Origin: Adiantum capillus-veneris
Taxonomy: Eukaryota; Streptophyta; Polypodiopsida; Polypodiales; Pteridaceae
DNA: 64,000 nucleotides
Direction: 5' to 3'
Assembly (NCBI GenBank): GCA_014529385.2
Contig: CM043957.1
Coordinates: 66,108,003 to 66,172,002, forward strand
The notes below the pieces were generated by a model. It was not told the DNA's origin and ran no database searches. It saw only the letters and a list, made by a program, of their open reading frames with translations. Both the position numbers and the translations under genes were made by a program. Positions 35,160 through 45,544 of the stretch are shown piece after piece. How positions within the stretch are numbered: position 1 is the stretch's first letter; each line of letters begins with the position of its first letter.

Positions 35160-35640
35160 GTCTTTGCGATACCTTAACTTGGCGTCATATTCCTGAAGGA
35201 TCTCGGCCCACCTGGATTTTCGACCCTTTAAATATGTTTGTTGTGTAAACCATTTGATGCTTTCATGGTCAAACACAATCTCGAACTGAGCACCATACAG
35301 ATAGTGCCGCCATGTCTTTAAGGTAGACACAATTGCATAGAGTTCGCGTTCGTAAGCAGAATAATTTTGTTGAGCTGCATCTAGCTTCTTGCTTTCAAAT
35401 GCAATTGGCCGTTCGTCTTGTAACAGGACTGCTCCAATAGCACGGTCACTGGCATTCGTAAATGAATGGTTTCAAAGGATCTACAATAGCTAGTATAGGA
35501 GCTGTAGCGAATGCGTCTTTGAGTGTTTCAAAACTGTGCTGTTGAGCGGAACCCCACTGAAAAGCCTTACCTTGTCCTTTTAGTTGGTTCGTCATAGGTA
35601 CAGCAATGTGAGCATAGTTTTTAACAAACCTTCGATAAAA
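35160..35640 (-). pseudogene. Gy4 RNase H and tether
   Basis: NASDRAIGAVLLQD (about 35,450), YSAYERELYAIVSTLKTWRH (about 35,340) and YNVVADALSRMPEINLL (35,160-35,110) give the Gypsy RNase H with its ADALSR end. Stops lie between 35,470 and 35,660 and at about 35,155. Confidence 0.8.
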
Positions 35641-35666
35641 ACTGCAAAGCCTAAAAAGATTTGTAA

Positions 35667-36332
35667 TTATTCCAGATTTTTAGGAGGTGGCCATTTCCGG
35701 ATGGTATCCACATTGGATTGATCCATGTATAGGCCATTAGCTGAGATAACATGCCCTAAATAATGAATTTCTTCCTTGAGAAAATCGCATTTAGATTCCT
35801 TCGCATATAACTTGTTTGCACGTAACAACTCAAACACCTGTCTGAGATGTTGTAAGTGCTCTTCTTCAGAAGCACTATAAACTAGAATGTCATCGAGGAA
35901 CACAATGACAAATTTGCCCAAATATGGTTTCAAGACACTATCCATAAGTGTCATGAATGTCGCGGGCGCATTGGTTAACCCAAAGGGCATCACCAAAAAC
36001 TCGTAATGTCCAAACCGTGTTCGGAATGCAGTCTTAGGTATATCGGCAAGCCGAATACGGACTTGGTGATATCCTGACCGCAAGTCGATTTTCATGAAAA
36101 TGCGAGCATGAGTTAGCTTATCAAATAACTCATCTACCCTTGGCAATGGGTATTTGTTCTTAACTGTAACCGCATTTAAGCCCCGGTAGTCTACGCACAT
36201 GCGCATACTGCCATCTTTTTTCTGCACCAAAAGGACAGTCGAAGCCCATGGTGAAGAACTGGGTTGTATAAACCCTCTGCTAAGGTAGTCAGCAAGCTGA
36301 CGTTCCAACTCAGCAGCCTCTGAGTAACTCAT
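35667..36332 (-). CDS. Gy4 reverse transcriptase domain
   Basis: A clean 221-codon frame with all palm motifs: [49 protein letters not shown], and the catalytic [10 protein letters not shown], then [14 protein letters not shown]. It matches Ty3/Gypsy RT over its full core. It begins at ATG by chance (MSYSEAA is an internal stretch). The upstream linker is one frame off and a stop follows at 35,667. Confidence 0.9.
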   Translation of the reverse strand: MSYSEAAELERQLADYLSRGFIQPSSSPWASTVLLVQKKDGSMRMCVDYRGLNAVTVKNKYPLPRVDELFDKLTHARIFMKIDLRSGYHQVRIRLADIPKTAFRTRFGHYEFLVMPFGLTNAPATFMTLMDSVLKPYLGKFVIVFLDDILVYSASEEEHLQHLRQVFELLRANKLYAKESKCDFLKEEIHYLGHVISANGLYMDQSNVDTIRKWPPPKNLE

Positions 36333-37420
36333 ATGGTAGGTGGTTTACTAACAGGTTTACAGCCTGCATCCACGTCAATGCCATGTTGCACTGAGCGTGT
36401 CGGTGGTAAACCTGATGGCAAATCATTAGGAAAGACATCTTGAAATTCCTTTAACAATTTTTGTAATTGATTAGCAACATTTGCTTGTGTAGAATTAGAA
36501 ATTGGTGGAATAGAGGAGAGAGAAGCATGCGGCGTTGAGGAATGTTTAACAGACTCAATGTTAGAAAGAAAATGAGACAGTGAGTAACACAAGAAAACCT
36601 GTTCTATTTCATTATCAAAAACGAGCTGCATAAGCTCGGCAGTACAAATCAGTGGTGATGATGGTATATCCTTTTCTCCTAACAACAACACATGTGTGCC
36701 ATGGGAATCAAACATCAAATTGTTGTGCTCATAGCCCGGGGCAGTCACTTATCAAAAGACCCCTATATCACTTGCGTTCAAGAGGTAATTATAATACCCC
36801 AATATACATACTATACTTACACTGTGAGCCTATTTAAAAAAACCCCACCCCCCTTTGTATGTATACATTTTCATACATTTTGGTCTTTTAATAATCCTCT
36901 CCGGTTAACTCACATGATATCATACACATTCTAAAAAGTGACCGCCCTGGGGCTCATAGCTACACTTCAGTGATGGTCCTTGGTTATGCAACCACTCCCT
37001 ACCAAGAACCACATCAACCCTTTCCATGTTCATAACTTGAAAATCCAAACAAGTAGAGTACCCTTGTACTTCCAATGGAACAGCTCGGCATTGAGTATCC
37101 CATATTTCACTAGCATGTCCATTCATCATTGCTACCTTGTAGCGGTGGGTACTCGGAGTTTGAGGCAGTTTGAGCTTTTTCACCAATCCATAATTGATAA
37201 AATTGTGCGTAGCACCGTCATCTACCAAGATGCACACCTTGTGCCCTTGCAGATATCCGTGCATGCGTACTAACTCATGTGGTCCAAAGGTTTGTTGCCA
37301 CATGGAAGCTGTGAGACAGCATTCATGCACCACTTCAGTGTGTGTTACTTCCACTGTAGAGAACTTTGAGGAAGACTCGAGAGGCAGTAGTTGCACCGTG
37401 TGCACTTCTTTCTCCTTCCC
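36329..37420 (-). pseudogene. Gy4 protease and linker, split by a MITE
   Basis: LPLESSSKFSTVEVTHTE (from 37,390) leads into CILVDDGATHNFINYGLVKK (about 37,225-37,165), the protease active site with DDGAT instead of D-[ST]-GA, and VDVVLGREWLHNQGP (about 37,010). At SYE (36,952) a 217 bp MITE interrupts; the frame resumes at 36,734 as HNNLMFDSHGTHVLLL and ends near KPVSKPP (36,340), one frame off from RT. DDGAT is shared with Gy5, so it is a family feature and not damage. Confidence 0.8.
36735..36951. mobile_element. 217 bp hAT-like MITE
   Basis: Terminal inverted repeats CCCGGGGCAGTCACTT (36,735-36,750) and, reverse-complemented, CCCAGGGCGGTCACTT (36,936-36,951) match at 14 of 16 positions. 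They are flanked by an exact 8 bp duplication GCTCATAG (36,727-36,734 and 36,952-36,959). An 8 bp duplication and C/G-rich AGGGC ends fit a non-autonomous hAT element. The interior is AT-rich and non-coding. Gy5 lacks it at the same site. Confidence 0.9.
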
Positions 37421-38509
37421 CTAGGCAGCAAATTTCCCCTTGGGACAATCCTTTTTGCCATGGCCTCTTCCTAAGCATTGAAAACATAGCTTCTCTTTCT
37501 TGGCCTTATCAAAATCCTCAGGAGATAGAGGACCCCTGGACCCCTTGGGCTTTTTAGATGCATCTGAATTAGCAACTATAAATTTTCCTTTATTGTGCCC
37601 ATACTAAGTGCGTGTGTTAGTAGACACATTACTATTATGTGTTTTCTTATCATCACGGTCATCAATATGTGCTTTCACTATGGCTTCCTCAAGTGTTTTA
37701 GGGTCCTGGGATTTTACATACTTCTTAAGTTCTGGAGTCAAACCTCGTATGAACCCTCATACTTGTTGAAAGGTATCCAAGCCTTCCAACTTGAGGATGA
37801 CGTCCCTATAGTGGGAGATGTATTCAAGGAGTGATGGATATTGGCGCATGGAACATGTGTCCCAAGCGGTCCAATTCCGATCGGCCTCGTTTGTAGGCAA
37901 AAATTCCTTGGTAAACAATGATTCAAAGGCTACCCAACTCTGTGGTATGATGTTCTTCTCCTTGAAAGACATCCACCATTTGTAGGCCTTGCCTTCCAGA
38001 GTTAAGCTCGTTTGTAGAGCTCTTACTGCATCCGGAGTACGCCGTAAGGCATGAATTCCATCCCATTTAATGAGAAAGATGTTCACTACATCCTTATTTC
38101 GGTCCCGGTCTTCGCCCTTGAAAACTGGTGGTTTAAAATTCTTCAACAAATCATCTACCTCTTTGGCAGTGAGAGTATGCAGTGTTTCATTAATTGGGCC
38201 TTGCCTTTGTCTTCCAACGTGCTCATGCATGTGGGTGTCAGCAGTACTCTTAGTCTGCTGTTGCATCAATTGAATGACTAATGTGGAAAGTTTAGTAAAA
38301 TTTTCATTTAAAGCCTTAAAATTTTCATCCATGACTGTCATGCGTGTCTGAAGTGCACGAAATTCTTGAATATCGAACAATTCATAAGTATCTTCTCCTG
38401 CCGTAGCGTTGCGGGTACTCTCCTTGAGAGGATCCGGCCGCGAGCCTTCATTGGCAGGATCGGGAGTACTTTGCTCAAAATCGAATTTCATGTTGATATC
38501 CAAATCCAT
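37420..38509 (-). pseudogene. Gy4 gag
   Basis: ATG at 38,509 (MDLDINMKFDFEQ). A coiled-coil-like heptad region (about residues 60-100, KLSTLVIQLMQQQ) leads to the capsid GIHALRRTPDAVRALQ, EGKAYKWWMSF and SMRQYPSLLEYISHYRDVIL. A stop at 37,757 comes next, then the continuing frame with a zinc knuckle CFQCLGRGHGKKDC at about 37,490-37,450. It is closely matched by the gag of Gy5. Confidence 0.85.
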
Positions 38510-38599
38510 GGCTACACAGTGCAGTGAAAGAAGTACTCAGAAAAAAATACCTGATTTTGGTAGCACTTGCCAAGTATGGCGAACTCCCCTTTGCGTGTC

Positions 38600-39315
38600 G
38601 TAGCACTTAACCGTCGAATAAACAAGAATTTGCACCGGCGGTGTACAAATCAAACTCCGCACTATCGCTCGTGGTTCAAAAGATGACTGAACACGTGCCG
38701 TGTAGATGGTTGAAGCTTCACCTTTGAAAAGAAGCTTAATTGTTGGAAGCTTTGACGATTATGTTTCTTGAACGCCTCTTAATTCGTCACAATCGGAAAA
38801 ATATACATGTTTTGGAATTTCCTGCAATTACTGAGCGTAGCCAGACTTTGTGAGATTTGATGGAAAGCCAAGTGCTTGCTCCGCCTTGCTTGTGGTACCG
38901 TGAATCACCGCCTTGCTTGTGGGAAGGGCCACCTAAAAATGGCCAAGGCTCAAAGCCAATGGCCAAAAGGCCTTGCATTATGAAAGTTGCGAATTTTTGA
39001 AGGAAAAAACACACAAGCAGCGTATCTGACAGCGTGAGCAAGAAGAAGTTGATGGTATGGCGTGCTCAGGCCGGCTACGGCCGAGAGATGGTGGCAAAAA
39101 ACCCTACCTCCCCATGGCACTGCAATCAAGCAAAACTCCTCGCGAAAACATCCATCACACACACAATTCCAAAATGGGAAAGACGGCCCGAATTGGCAAG
39201 AAAACTGGCTATTTTTTGAAAAGCTTCAAAAAAGCCATGGTTCTCACCTAAAGACCTTGCTTTTAGGGACCTAAAGTGACCACACCTAGAGAGAGAGTGA
39301 AAGAGATACTCCTAA
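38600..39315 (-). other. Gy4 leader
   Basis: Non-coding stretch between primer site and gag ATG on the minus strand. Several small overlapping ORFs on the plus strand (39,034-39,274) have no domain. Confidence 0.6.
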
Positions 39316-39327
39316 GCTTTGATACCA
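39316..39327 (-). other. Gy4 primer binding site
   Basis: Minus-strand TGGTATCAAAGC, one base from the iMet complement TGGTATCAGAGC. The same variant is used by Gy5 at 59,434. It is followed on the LTR side by a single C, then a partial LTR. Confidence 0.85.
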
Positions 39328-39328
39328 G

Positions 39329-39427
39329 TGTAAGAACTAGGGAACTAGACCTTGAGATCCTCCTCCCAACCTCCCTTTATATAGGCGGGCCCCTAGCCCC
39401 TTGCCCTAGATGGATCCCTGATACCAG
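39329..39427 (-). repeat. duplicated partial LTR plus primer core of Gy4
   Basis: The first 90 bp of the (plus-strand) LTR, TGTAAGAAC to GATGGATCCC, are repeated here, followed by TGATACCAG, before the complete LTR begins at 39,428. So a second primer-like TGGTATCA (minus strand) lies between partial and full LTR. Confidence 0.9.
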
Positions 39428-39598
39428 TGTAAGAACTAGGGAACTAGACCTTGAGATCCTCCTCACAACCTCCCTTTATATAGGCGGGCTCCTAGCCCCT
39501 TGCCCTAGATGGATCCCCTGTCCACACTGCCTGGCCCGACCCTTGGCCATAGTCCATGACTATCCTAGTTCTTAGGGTACAGGACCCTTGTCCTGACA
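39428..39598 (-). other. Gy4 5' LTR
   Basis: 171 bp, TGTAAGAAC...CCTGACA on the plus strand, with about six mismatches to 33,456-33,626 and a TATATAAAGG on the minus strand. The target duplication TCTTG follows at 39,599-39,603. Confidence 0.95.
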
Positions 39599-39603
39599 TC
39601 TTG

Positions 39604-40778
39604 AGGAAGAGATTTATATACAACAACTTGAAGGGTTTGTGCTAAAGGGCAATGAACATTTGGTCTATAAGCTTTTGAAAAGTCTCTATGGCTTGAAGCA
39701 ATCATGCAGACAATGGTATCAAAATTTTGATGCATTTATGCGTTCCCTAGGCTATAAGTGCAGTAATGAGGATCCATGTCTTTACGTGAAAAGACAATCC
39801 AATGGACATCTTATTATGCTTATCCTTTATGTAGATGACATGCTTATTGCTGGTCATTCCAAGAAGGACATTGCTGACTTGAAAACCAAGTTGAAAAGTC
39901 AATTTGACATGAAAGATTTGGGTGAAGCCAATCACATTTTGGGTATGCTCATTACTCGTGACCGTAAGAAGAGGTTTTTGTACCTTTCTCAAAAAGAGTA
40001 TGTGCACAAGGTTCTTGATCGTTTCAACATGCAGAAGGGGAAGGCTTTGAGTACTCAATTGCCTACATATTTGAAGCTTAGCAAGTACAACTATCCCAAA
40101 TCTGCTGAGGAAAAAGCTGCAATGGCTAAGGTTCCTTATGCTTCAGCTTATGGTAGTCTCATGTATGCCATGGTGGCTACAAAACTTGACATTGCACATG
40201 CAGTGGGAGTTGTCAGCAAATTTATGTCTAAACCTGGTAAAAAGCATTGGGATGTTGTCAAGTCAATTCTCAAATACTTGAGTGGCACTACAAATAAACA
40301 GTTATGCTATGGTCATGGAGAGTCATCCATTGAGGGATTTGTAGACAGTGATTACGCAGGCTGTGTTGATAGTCCTAAATCAACAACAGGTTGGATTTAC
40401 ACATTTGTTGGTTCTGCTATTTCTTGGAGATCTATTCTTCAAGATTGTACATCCATTTCTACCATAGAGGTAGAGTATGTTGCATTGAGTGAGTCATGCA
40501 AAGAAGCTATTTGGCTTGCTTGCCTAGTGAAAGATCTTGGATTAGAGCAGTGTACACCAATTCTTCATTGTGACAGTCAAAGTGCTATTGCCTTGGCTAA
40601 CAATCCAGTGTTTCATTCCAGAACGAAACACATTGATGTGTGTTATCACTTCATTCGTGAGTGCCTGGCAAACAAGAGCCTTGATTTAGTGAAGATTCCC
40701 ACATCAGAGAACACAACGGATGCACTCTCTTCCATTCTTATGGTCTCCCACATTGGCCATCAAGTGGGAGAATGTTAG
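39604..40778 (+). CDS. Co1 reverse transcriptase (3' part) and RNase H
   Basis: An intact frame from the Gy4 border to 40,778 begins LEEEIYIQQLEGFV. It has LYGLKQSCRQWYQNF (about 39,690), the catalytic LILYVDDMLIAG (39,820), KDLGEANHILGM and then the RNase H blocks FVDSDYAGCVDSPKSTTGW (40,340), EVEYVALSESCKEAIWL (40,470) and CDSQSAIALANNPVFH with RTKHID. The usual ADMFTK end is altered to TTDALSS. About 390 codons without a stop suggest this part is younger or less decayed than gag. Confidence 0.9.
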
Positions 40779-40985
40779 GTTTAATGGCCATGTGGCCGAT
40801 CGCCCATCACTAACTGCTACTAACCCTAAGTGTACAGCTATACACTTGTGCGAGCCACTAACACTAAGTACAATGTGTATTGTGCCTTAGTACATAAGAT
40901 AGAGAAGAAATAAAGCGGGCACACAGTGTGTGTTGGCTCTCCCCCTCCAACCTGTGTGTGAGGCTATGGTGGTGTGTGTGTGAGT

Positions 40986-41025
<40 letters not shown>

Positions 41026-41064
41026 CTCTTTCTCTTCCATTGTGCTCCTTGCTCCTTTGCTTCA
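40773..41064 (+). other. Co1 3' LTR
   Basis: It follows AAGTGGGAGAA and starts TGTTAGG, a very common Copia LTR start. It contains a polyadenylation-like AATAAA (40,910), a (TG)n at 40,971-41,022 and ends ..CTTTGCTTCA. 292 bp. The tail from the (TG)n on matches the tandem units at 29,485-29,790. Confidence 0.8.
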
Positions 41065-41065
41065 A

Positions 41066-42150
41066 ATTGTAGCTATGAAGACTGCCATGTACTCAGTCTC
41101 ACAGCTCAAAGTGGCCATAGTAGTTTGCTTCTTGCTCAACCATGATATGCATGAGCTGTCGAGTATGAAACAAAAACCACTTGTGGACACTCGCGTGTCA
41201 AAATAACCAGCCCAATCTCAGTCCAAAAAAGCATGTAAATCTGGTGGCAATGATCCTCCCAAGATGTAAAGTGCCACTCATAGAGCAAAAACTCTACTTG
41301 ATAGCTTACCAATGCTTAGACCCTAGGCTATGCATAAATCTACTGACTTGTGAGATTGCAAACTAAATATTTGGCCTCGTGTTGCATACATAAATAAGGC
41401 ATCCAACAATAATTTGGTAAAGAGTGACATTGGCAGGATCACCAGTATCATGAAGACTCAATTTCAAACATGTTTCCATGGGAGTGGCAATAGGTTTGCA
41501 ATCCTCAAGTCCATACTTACATAGCAATGTCTCTATGTAGCTTGTTTGAAGCAAGTAAATACCACCATCACACTGGTTAAACTGCATGCCCAAGTAATGA
41601 TGCAACATCCCCAAATCATTCATCTTGAAATCAGCATTCAAATTAGTCTTAAATTCAGCAATATGTGTCTCATTTGGACCAGTGATCAGCAAATCATCCA
41701 CATATAGAACAAGGATGAGAAGTACATCACCCTTATGCTTCACATACAAAGTGCTTTCTGTTGGACTGTTACAAAAGCCTCGTTTGACCAGATGAGTGTC
41801 AACTTTCTCATACCAAGCACGAGGAGATTGCTTCAACCCATACAAAGCTTTCTTACGTTTGCACACTTTATCCTCTTGTCCTTTCTTGACAAAACTACCA
41901 GGTTGCATTACATAAACTTCCTCAAATATGTCACCATTCAATAAAGTAGTAACATTGTTTAATTGATGTATGTCCAACCAAAATGAGCTACTAATGCTCA
42001 TAGGAAACACACAGTAGCTATGCAAAAAGTGGGAGAAAAAGTCTCTTCATAATCTATGCATTTTTGTTGTGCATAGCCTTTTGCAACAAGTCAAGACTTA
42101 TAGCGATCAATTTCACCATCCGACTTACGCTTCAACCAATTAGGCTTCTA
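41066..42150 (-). pseudogene. Co2: Copia reverse transcriptase and RNase H remnant
   Basis: From about 42,130 down: YGYAQQK-type start (LVAKGYAQQKCIDYEE), then at 42,025-41,363 GDIFEEVYVMQPGSFVKK, KKALYGLKQSPRAWYEK, LVLYVDDLLITGP, DLGMLHHYLGMQF and GCLIYVCNTRPNI, followed by a broken RNase H to 41,066. It shares wording with Co3 and is the same family. Its RNase H end abuts the Co1 3' LTR, so Co1 was inserted into or joined to it. Confidence 0.85.
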
Positions 42151-42159
42151 ACACATGGC

Positions 42160-42625
42160 ACTTCTCAAGCCTTCATTCTCCCTCTTCTCAGTGCCCTCAT
42201 TATCTATCTCTCTCATTTATAGGAGTTAGATATTAAACATATTACAAAGATTCTCTGCCGCTCATTTTTTTCCTAACTAATAACCCTCACCCACACATAC
42301 ACCTTGTCTAGCATGTGCAGCAATGCACCTTGCCAGCTTGCCTTGCTCCTCTAGTAGCTTCCACCTTAGCACTCTTCTATTAGGCTTTGAAGATGGTTCT
42401 CCATATGCTATGGGGGGAGAGAGAGAGAGAGAGAGAGAGAATATAGAAGAAAATTATAGACATGGTCCCTACGTGGCATGCCCCCCTTTGGTTCATCCTT
42501 GATGTAGAGGATGGGGCTCAAACTGCACCACATAGGACACCATGGGCCCATGCCATATAAATGTTTGCTCAGATTTTGGTTTGCTCTTGAAAATGTTGCT
42601 TGGTGTATGGTAATACTCAACGGAG
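42160..42625. other. unassigned, with (GA)n at 42,417-42,442
   Basis: Short (GA)13 behind a G-run. No coding wording. It lies between Co2 coding and a Co3-family LTR fragment. Confidence 0.5.
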
Positions 42626-42722
42626 AGTAGTATTACTTAGTGTGCAATAGAAAGATGTTCTAGAGTGATGGGCGAATATACAATGCACGGGGGAAAAAAA
42701 CTACCACATGTATATGGTACCA
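42626..42722 (-). other. Co3-family LTR fragment
   Basis: TTACTTAGTGTGCAAT, AGAGTGATGGGCG, ATATACAATGCACGGGGG and CCACATGTATATGGTA occur in the same order as in the LTR at 57,629-57,854 with a ~60 bp deletion. Minus orientation, as Co2, so it may be the LTR of Co2. Confidence 0.75.
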
Positions 42723-42729
42723 AAATTTG

Positions 42730-43341
42730 CAGCTTCTGGCAACGTTCGTTTGATGCCATGCAACTCAAATGTGAGCTTCTAGATCCTTTCATAGACCTTG
42801 ACATATACCTCATCTTGTTCATTACCATAACTATTATATAAATTGGAAAATCTTTCTTCCATATGGCTGTCTTCACAATGCCACTAAGCTAGCTTCCTTC
42901 TTTTAGTAGCCAAATGATCATGTGATGGACTCTCTGATTGATCATTTAGCAGGTCAATACCACCAGCCTCGATCAAGTTTGACTTGACTTGCCGCATCTC
43001 CTCTTTAAGACTCTCTATTTGCAGCTATCATAGACTCCAGTCCATGTGTTGCCTTCTCTAGACCAGATTTCTTGAATTGTTTCTTTTCCAGAGTACCTAA
43101 AGATTGAGGTGGAACCTTGTGGATATTCATGGCCTCAAAGCATTCTAGCTACTCTGGCATCTTCTTTGCCAAATCCTCTGTGATCTTTGTTGTCATATCC
43201 CTTATGCTTTCTACTTTTGTCCTTGTCTTTTTTTTTAGACCCACTAGACCAAGAGCATCTCTGCTCTCTTTGACCGCCTCCTCCTTTATTGGTGAGAGTG
43301 TTGGGACTCCAACTCCTTAGCATCTCATCACATGATTTCAA
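42730..43341 (-). pseudogene. unrecognised coding-like sequence
   Basis: The minus strand reads coherently through three frames: REQRCSWSSGSKKKDKDKS and NKDHRGFGKEDARVARM (43,290-43,140), EAMNIHKVPPQSLGTLEKKQ (43,130), SLKEEMRQVKSNLIEAGGID and PSHDHLATKRRKLA (43,010-42,900), then MEERFSNLYNSYGNEQDE (about 42,860). It is Lys-rich and probably helical, without a known domain. It could be the relic of a host gene or of a Gag. Frameshifts make it a pseudogene. Confidence 0.35.
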
Positions 43342-43454
43342 AGAATACTTGAGGATCTTCCTAGAAATCTATATGGATGACCTATGTGTACACTCTCTCC
43401 TGAGAGAGGAACATACAGAACACCTCAAGAAAGTATTCGAGAAGTACAAGACAT
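43330..43454 (+). pseudogene. Gypsy reverse transcriptase scrap (Gy7)
   Basis: FKEYLRIFLEIYMDDLCVHS then EEHTEHLKKVFEKYKTL is the catalytic YMDD box and following helix of a Ty3 RT. It is cut by the left end of TRG-B. Only about 40 codons remain, and no continuation was found right of TRG-B. Confidence 0.7.
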
Positions 43455-44404
43455 TGATGGTGCAGCCAGAGTTTGTCAATCATAGAAGAGGGCACAGGCA
43501 GTGATGTGTATGCTTATTACAGATGCATGGAAAAGGGCTAGAGCAGATGGGGAGAACTTGTGCACACAAGTGGCAGCGGAGATGTATGCTCTATGTGGTT
43601 TTTTAGGCCAAAAAGACTCCAGGTAGGGCCTGACAGGGAGACAGATGAAGGGTGATCAAGTGATGTTTTTCGGTCTAGATATGTAGAGCTTGAAGTGTTG
43701 AAGGAGCCATTCTAGACGACTCATCAAACCAAGATGCGGAGCCCAAGATATTGGAGTTTGAAGGTATAATGTGTTGTAGATCCTTGTTGGATAGGGCAGT
43801 TGGAAATAGGTGGCCCAAAAGGATCAGTGTATGGACGTGTAGTGCTCAATTTATGGAGCATACCCGTCTTTTCAGATTGCAGATCAGAGCGACGGATTGC
43901 AGTTTATGGTCATTCAAACTTTTGTCGGGGTCCAGGTTTTGGCCCCCTCAAGAAATGTGCATCTAATGATTTTGGAGTCGTGCCCGGGTTTGGGTGCCAG
44001 CTATATAGTGTGAGGAGGCCACTATAAGTGACTGCACGTAAAACAAAGCCCAAATCAGTCAGATATGGAAGCTTGAAATTGCCAACAAGGCTTAGCGATG
44101 GAACATCTGATGCTTCTTGCCAGTTTTTCATGTGCGTCGTTTAATGGCGTCAAACTATCACAAGGAGGAGCATAGGGGTGAAGGTGAGCCTCGCGATAGT
44201 AGCTTTTGGTGAGTTCGAACGGCCCGATCATAAGCTCGGTGGGCACTTATCTACAGAGGGGAAAAGCCGGAAGAAATAAGGAAAAAAACTATCTTTGTGC
44301 TTGCCTTGAAAGTCATGAACTTTGGGGGCAAAGAGGGCTCGCATGGGGTAGTGCCATGTGGCATGGGATATCCCTCATGCGCACATGGGCATGAAGAAGC
44401 TGGA

Positions 44405-44412
44405 GTATATAT
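44405..44412 (+). promoter_or_regulatory. TATA box of the TRG-B LTR
   Basis: TATATATA in GC-rich surroundings, about midway in the LTR. The 3' LTR copy breaks off a few bases before this element (48,477). Confidence 0.55.
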
Positions 44413-45149
44413 ACTGGGTCATGCGCACTTCATAGGCATCACAAGGCGGATGGGAGCTCATGAAGCCTAGCGATGGTGGCCCGCCCGTTGGGCACTGCGT
44501 GGTGGCGCGTCCGGCATCCGCTGGCGGCCCTGGGCAACGTTACGCGTGAGGCGGGTGATGACGTGGTGAGGTGTTCCCGTGCCCGACCGGGCCAAAGGTT
44601 TTGAAAGCGAAGCCGAGGTGCACCGATGGCACGTGCCGTCTGTGCCCCACTTGGAAAGAGGAGGGTTCTCACGAGGGTGTGGGGCTCAAGGCAAACCCGT
44701 GGGGGGCGCCATCCCATGCAAAAAAAAGGGCGGCTTAAAATAGAGAGAAAAAGTGGGTGGCTCGGGGGCATCAAAAGAGCCCTTTTTTAGCAGTTTGGGG
44801 CCTTTTTTGCATGAACGTGAGGAGTACTGGGAGAAGAAGGAGGAAGGAGGGAGGAGCTTGCAAGAGCACAAAAGGGAAGGTCTTTTCGTTTGCATCTCTA
44901 AGAAGAAGGACGGGCTGAGGTGGCACCAATGTTTCTCCAAGCTTCTTGTTGTTCGTCATATTGGAGATTGCTACACCGGGTGTTAGCAAGAGATTATCAA
45001 AGTTGTAGTCATTTTTCTGTCATGAATCGAAGAAATCCATAACCACATTTGGTGTCATCTCTTTGCCTATTTTTCCCCTTCTCGTCTTTGCTCTATCCCT
45101 ATTGTGTGGTGTCGATTGAGAAGTGTGTGCCTCTCCGGACCGGTGTTGT

Positions 45150-45252
<103 letters not shown>

Positions 45253-45455
45253 GTGGTTTGTATTGAGTGGGAGCTAATAGCAAGTTGTGCTACGTGTGAA
45301 GGTTGTGCTTGCATGGTTGTGTGTAAGGTTTATAGATTAATTGTGCAAGTTTTGAAGGTGAACTCCAGTGGGTCGGGGTGCAGTGATTATCCTAGGCTAT
45401 AGAGAGGCTTACAATTTGTTGCCGGGTGTGTTCCCCTTTCCCCCCATCCATCTTC

Positions 45456-45475
45456 TGGTGCCCCCACTGAGGAGC
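45456..45475 (+). other. candidate primer binding site of TRG-B
   Basis: TGGTGCCCCCACTGAGG begins 5 bp after the LTR end, where a primer site should be, and opens with TGG as all tRNA-primed sites do. I cannot assign it to a specific tRNA. Confidence 0.4.
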
Positions 45476-45544
45476 ACTGATTGCTCCTATTTGAAGATAA
45501 AGTTGTGGTTTCGGAGCAGATGAACTACACATTTTGAAGAGCAG

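Larger units (their letters stand above)
33456..39598 (-). mobile_element. Gy4: chromovirus (Ty3/Gypsy) inserted in Co1
   Basis: A 6.14 kb element on the minus strand, bounded by LTRs of 171 bp each that differ at about six positions and by a perfect 5 bp target duplication (TCTTG). Order on the minus strand: LTR, iMet-type primer site, gag, protease, RT, RNase H, integrase, chromodomain, polypurine tract, LTR. A MITE sits in the protease/linker region and a partial LTR is duplicated next to the 5' LTR. Stops and an integrase Glu-to-Lys change mark it as inactive. Gy5 is a relative. Confidence 0.95.
29485..41064 (+). mobile_element. Co1: Ty1/Copia element interrupted by Gy4
   Basis: Order on the plus strand: LTR tail and iMet primer site, ~1.1 kb leader, gag (30,890), protease, integrase, reverse transcriptase, RNase H, PPT-like AAGTGGGAGAA and a 3' LTR (40,773-41,064). 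INT before RT is the Copia order. The reverse transcriptase is cut at 33,455 by Gy4 and resumes at 39,604. The 5' LTR lacks its U3. Several stops and a changed integrase residue indicate it is inactive, although frames are long. Confidence 0.85.

Noticed and set aside
44439-44940. Minus-strand ORFs in GC-rich DNA at 44.4-44.9 kb
   Set aside because: They lie wholly within the TRG-B 5' LTR, spanning the sequence after its TATA box; no domain.
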